Below, piece by piece: positions 62,384 to 64,000 of a stretch of 64,000 bases of DNA. Source of the stretch: Fictibacillus phosphorivorans (GTDB taxonomy: Bacteria; Bacillota; Bacilli; Bacillales; Fictibacillaceae). Position 1 is the stretch's first letter. Each line of letters begins with the position of its first letter. The stretch covers positions 3,286,001-3,350,000 of the forward strand of contig NZ_CP015378.1 of the NCBI RefSeq assembly GCF_001629705.1, in the 5' to 3' direction. A model generated the notes under the pieces. It worked only from the letters and a program-made list of their open reading frames with translations. It searched no databases and was not told the DNA's origin. The translations under genes and the position numbers were made by a program.

Positions 62384-63568
62384 TTACTTATCGTTTAGTG
62401 CTACAACTCCAGGAAGTTCTTTACCTTCCATGAACTCAAGGGAAGCACCGCCGCCTGTTGAGATGTGGCTCATTTTATCAGCAAGACCAAACTTCTCAAC
62501 CGCTGCAGCAGAATCTCCACCACCGATAACGCTATACGTGTCAGTTGCTTCTGCAAGTGCATTTGCTACTGAACGAGTACCGTTTGCGAATGCGTCGATC
62601 TCAAATACACCCATCGGTCCGTTCCATATTACAAGCTTCGATTCTTTAATAACCTTTACGTACTTTTCGATCGTTTTTGTTCCGATATCAAGACCTTCCC
62701 AATCAGATGGGATGGAATCGATCGCTACTACTTTCGTGTTAGCATCGTTCGAGAAGTCATCGGCTACTAAAACATCCTCAGCAATCAGGAAGTTCACGCC
62801 TTTTTCCTTTGCTTTTTCCATGAAACCACGAGCTGTTTCAATCTTATCTTCTTCTAATAGAGATTTCCCTACATCATGGCCAAGTGCCTTAATAAACGTA
62901 TAACCAAGGCCTCCACCAATAATCAGGTTATCCACCTTGTCTAAAAGATTGTCGATAACGTCAATCTTATCTTTAACTTTTGCACCACCGATGATAGCAG
63001 TGAATGGACGATCTGGATTCGAAAGAGCTTTTCCTAGTACTTCAAGTTCTTTTTCCATCAACAAACCGGATACAGCAGGAAGATGCTTTGCGATTCCTTC
63101 AGTTGAAGCATGCGCTCTGTGAGCTGCTCCGAAAGCATCGTTTACGTACACATCTGCGAGTGCAGCAAACTTTTGCGCTAATTCAGGATCGTTTTTCTCT
63201 TCACCTGGGTAAAAACGAACGTTCTCAAGTAAGATTACGCCGCCTTCTTCTAGGTTAGCGACTGCTTTTTCAACTTCTTCTCCGTAAGCTTCATCCGTTT
63301 TTACAACTTCTTTCCCAAGAAGCTCGCTTAAACGTTCTGCTACTGGAGTTAGACGAAGTTCTTCAACAACTTGTCCTTTTGGACGTCCTAAGTGACTTGC
63401 TAAAAGAACTTTAGCGCCTTGCTCTGTTAAGTATTTGATGGTAGGAAGAGCAGCGTTGATACGCGTTTCATCCGTAATGTTTCCATCTTTCATAGGTACG
63501 TTAAAATCAACACGGCAAAATACCACTTTGCCTTTTAAATCGATGTCACGAACACTTTTTTTGTTCAT
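62384..63568 (-). CDS. pgk: Phosphoglycerate kinase
   Basis: This 394-residue protein has two Rossmann domains. The substrate Arg/His residues are in [12 protein letters not shown] and [24 protein letters not shown] marks the N-domain end. Nucleotide contacts are in [20 protein letters not shown] and the C-terminal [15 protein letters not shown] and [15 protein letters not shown]. It makes ATP from 1,3-bisphosphoglycerate. AGGAGG lies 12 bases before the ATG. It lies between gap and tpiA in the glycolytic cluster. Confidence 0.98.
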   Translation of the reverse strand: MNKKSVRDIDLKGKVVFCRVDFNVPMKDGNITDETRINAALPTIKYLTEQGAKVLLASHLGRPKGQVVEELRLTPVAERLSELLGKEVVKTDEAYGEEVEKAVANLEEGGVILLENVRFYPGEEKNDPELAQKFAALADVYVNDAFGAAHRAHASTEGIAKHLPAVSGLLMEKELEVLGKALSNPDRPFTAIIGGAKVKDKIDVIDNLLDKVDNLIIGGGLGYTFIKALGHDVGKSLLEEDKIETARGFMEKAKEKGVNFLIAEDVLVADDFSNDANTKVVAIDSIPSDWEGLDIGTKTIEKYVKVIKESKLVIWNGPMGVFEIDAFANGTRSVANALAEATDTYSVIGGGDSAAAVEKFGLADKMSHISTGGGASLEFMEGKELPGVVALNDK

Positions 63569-63696
63569 AAGTACATGCAGCCTCCTGACTAGTAAAAAGA
63601 TTAAAAGAATAGCAATCCCCAGGTTTTACATGGGAAAGAGGAGTAGAAGCCTGTTTGAAACGACTTCTCCCCCTCCTTATTGTTCTTCTCTATCTA

Positions 63697-64000
63697 TTAA
63701 AGTCCTTTTTTAGCGATATAGTCAATTAAATCTACAACGCGGCTAGAGTATCCAGTTTCGTTATCGTACCAAGATACAACTTTAACCATGTTTCCTTCCA
63801 TAACCATCGTAGAAAGAGCATCGATTGTAGAAGAGTGAGTGTCGCCATTGTAGTCAGTAGATACAAGCGGCTCTTCAGAGTAGCCAAGGATTCCTTTAAG
63901 GTTACCTTCAGCTTCAGCTTTAAGCGCTGCGTTTACTTCGTCAACAGTAACTTCTTTGTCAAGTTCAACAACTAAGTCAACTAGAGATACGTTTGGAGTT
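63697..64000 (-). CDS. gap: Glyceraldehyde-3-phosphate dehydrogenase, C-terminal part (partial)
   Basis: The frame runs from the window edge to TAA at 63697-63699 and gives about 100 residues. It includes TPNVSLVDLVVEL, GILGYSEEPLVSTDYNG and VVSWYDNETGYSSRVVDLI, the conserved C-terminal catalytic-domain blocks of GapA. The N-terminal NAD domain and active-site Cys lie outside the window. It is upstream of pgk, as in the standard cggR-gap-pgk-tpiA-gpmI-eno operon, so cggR probably follows beyond the edge. The gap-pgk spacer (63569-63696) shows no clear terminator. Confidence 0.97.
   Translation of the reverse strand, partial: TPNVSLVDLVVELDKEVTVDEVNAALKAEAEGNLKGILGYSEEPLVSTDYNGDTHSSTIDALSTMVMEGNMVKVVSWYDNETGYSSRVVDLIDYIAKKGL

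Overview
The window reads as chromosomal DNA of a low-GC, spore-forming member of the Bacillaceae, most like Fictibacillus or a close relative. That placement is inferred from gene content and synteny; no search was run. The supporting genes are a gap-pgk-tpiA-gpmI-eno cluster, secG-esterase-rnr-smpB-ssrA, hom-thrC-thrB, yuaF-floT, tgl, a YhcN-type sporulation lipoprotein, sigma-B-type stress genes and an InhA protease.

Layout. Bases 1-7600 hold the end of an ABC-2 permease gene, a Cu/Zn-SOD-like lipoprotein, a peptidase E homologue, a MacB-like ABC pair, a RocB-like peptidase, a GalT-like protein and an ECF sigma/anti-sigma pair. Bases 7900-20000 hold a coiled-coil M23 peptidase, Tgl, three Opp/Dpp-type permeases without partner genes, a secreted protein of unknown function, an FAD-dependent oxidoreductase, BrnQ, YhcN, DedA and a GNAT enzyme. 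Bases 20000-33000 hold a NIF3 protein, YqgV, the flotillin operon, AlkD, two RsbR-type STAS proteins, the threonine operon, a GH18 lipoprotein and AmpS. Bases 33300-40700 hold InhA with a companion lipoprotein, then an MMPL exporter with its MarR regulator and a DinB protein. Bases 41000-50300 hold two luciferase-like oxidoreductases, a YuxH homologue, the yflT-csbD stress pair, an LVIVD-repeat protein, UppP, an M42 peptidase and a NERD protein. Bases 50500-64000 are core: tmRNA, smpB, rnr, two esterases, secG, an FHA/winged-helix regulator, a tiny holin-like toxin gene and the glycolytic cluster.

Main discoveries. (1) The tmRNA gene is split in its T-loop by a 276-nt insert with group I intron hallmarks: U before the 5' site, G at the 3' end, a P1 guide pairing, and a P7 S element. 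(2) A lipoprotein just downstream of the InhA protease carries a free-standing copy of the InhA propeptide motif, suggesting a membrane-anchored protease inhibitor or chaperone. (3) Three intergenic regions carry short-period (20-21 bp) tandem arrays, each with its own unit sequence. One lies beside a 28-codon holin-like toxin gene. (4) A dispersed element of about 127 bp ending in TTGATT occurs five times, whole or partial. One copy fills the pgk-tpiA gap inside the glycolytic cluster. Another is interrupted by a second palindromic element.

Limits: all family names come from reading motifs and from memory of the families. Genes at both window edges are partial.
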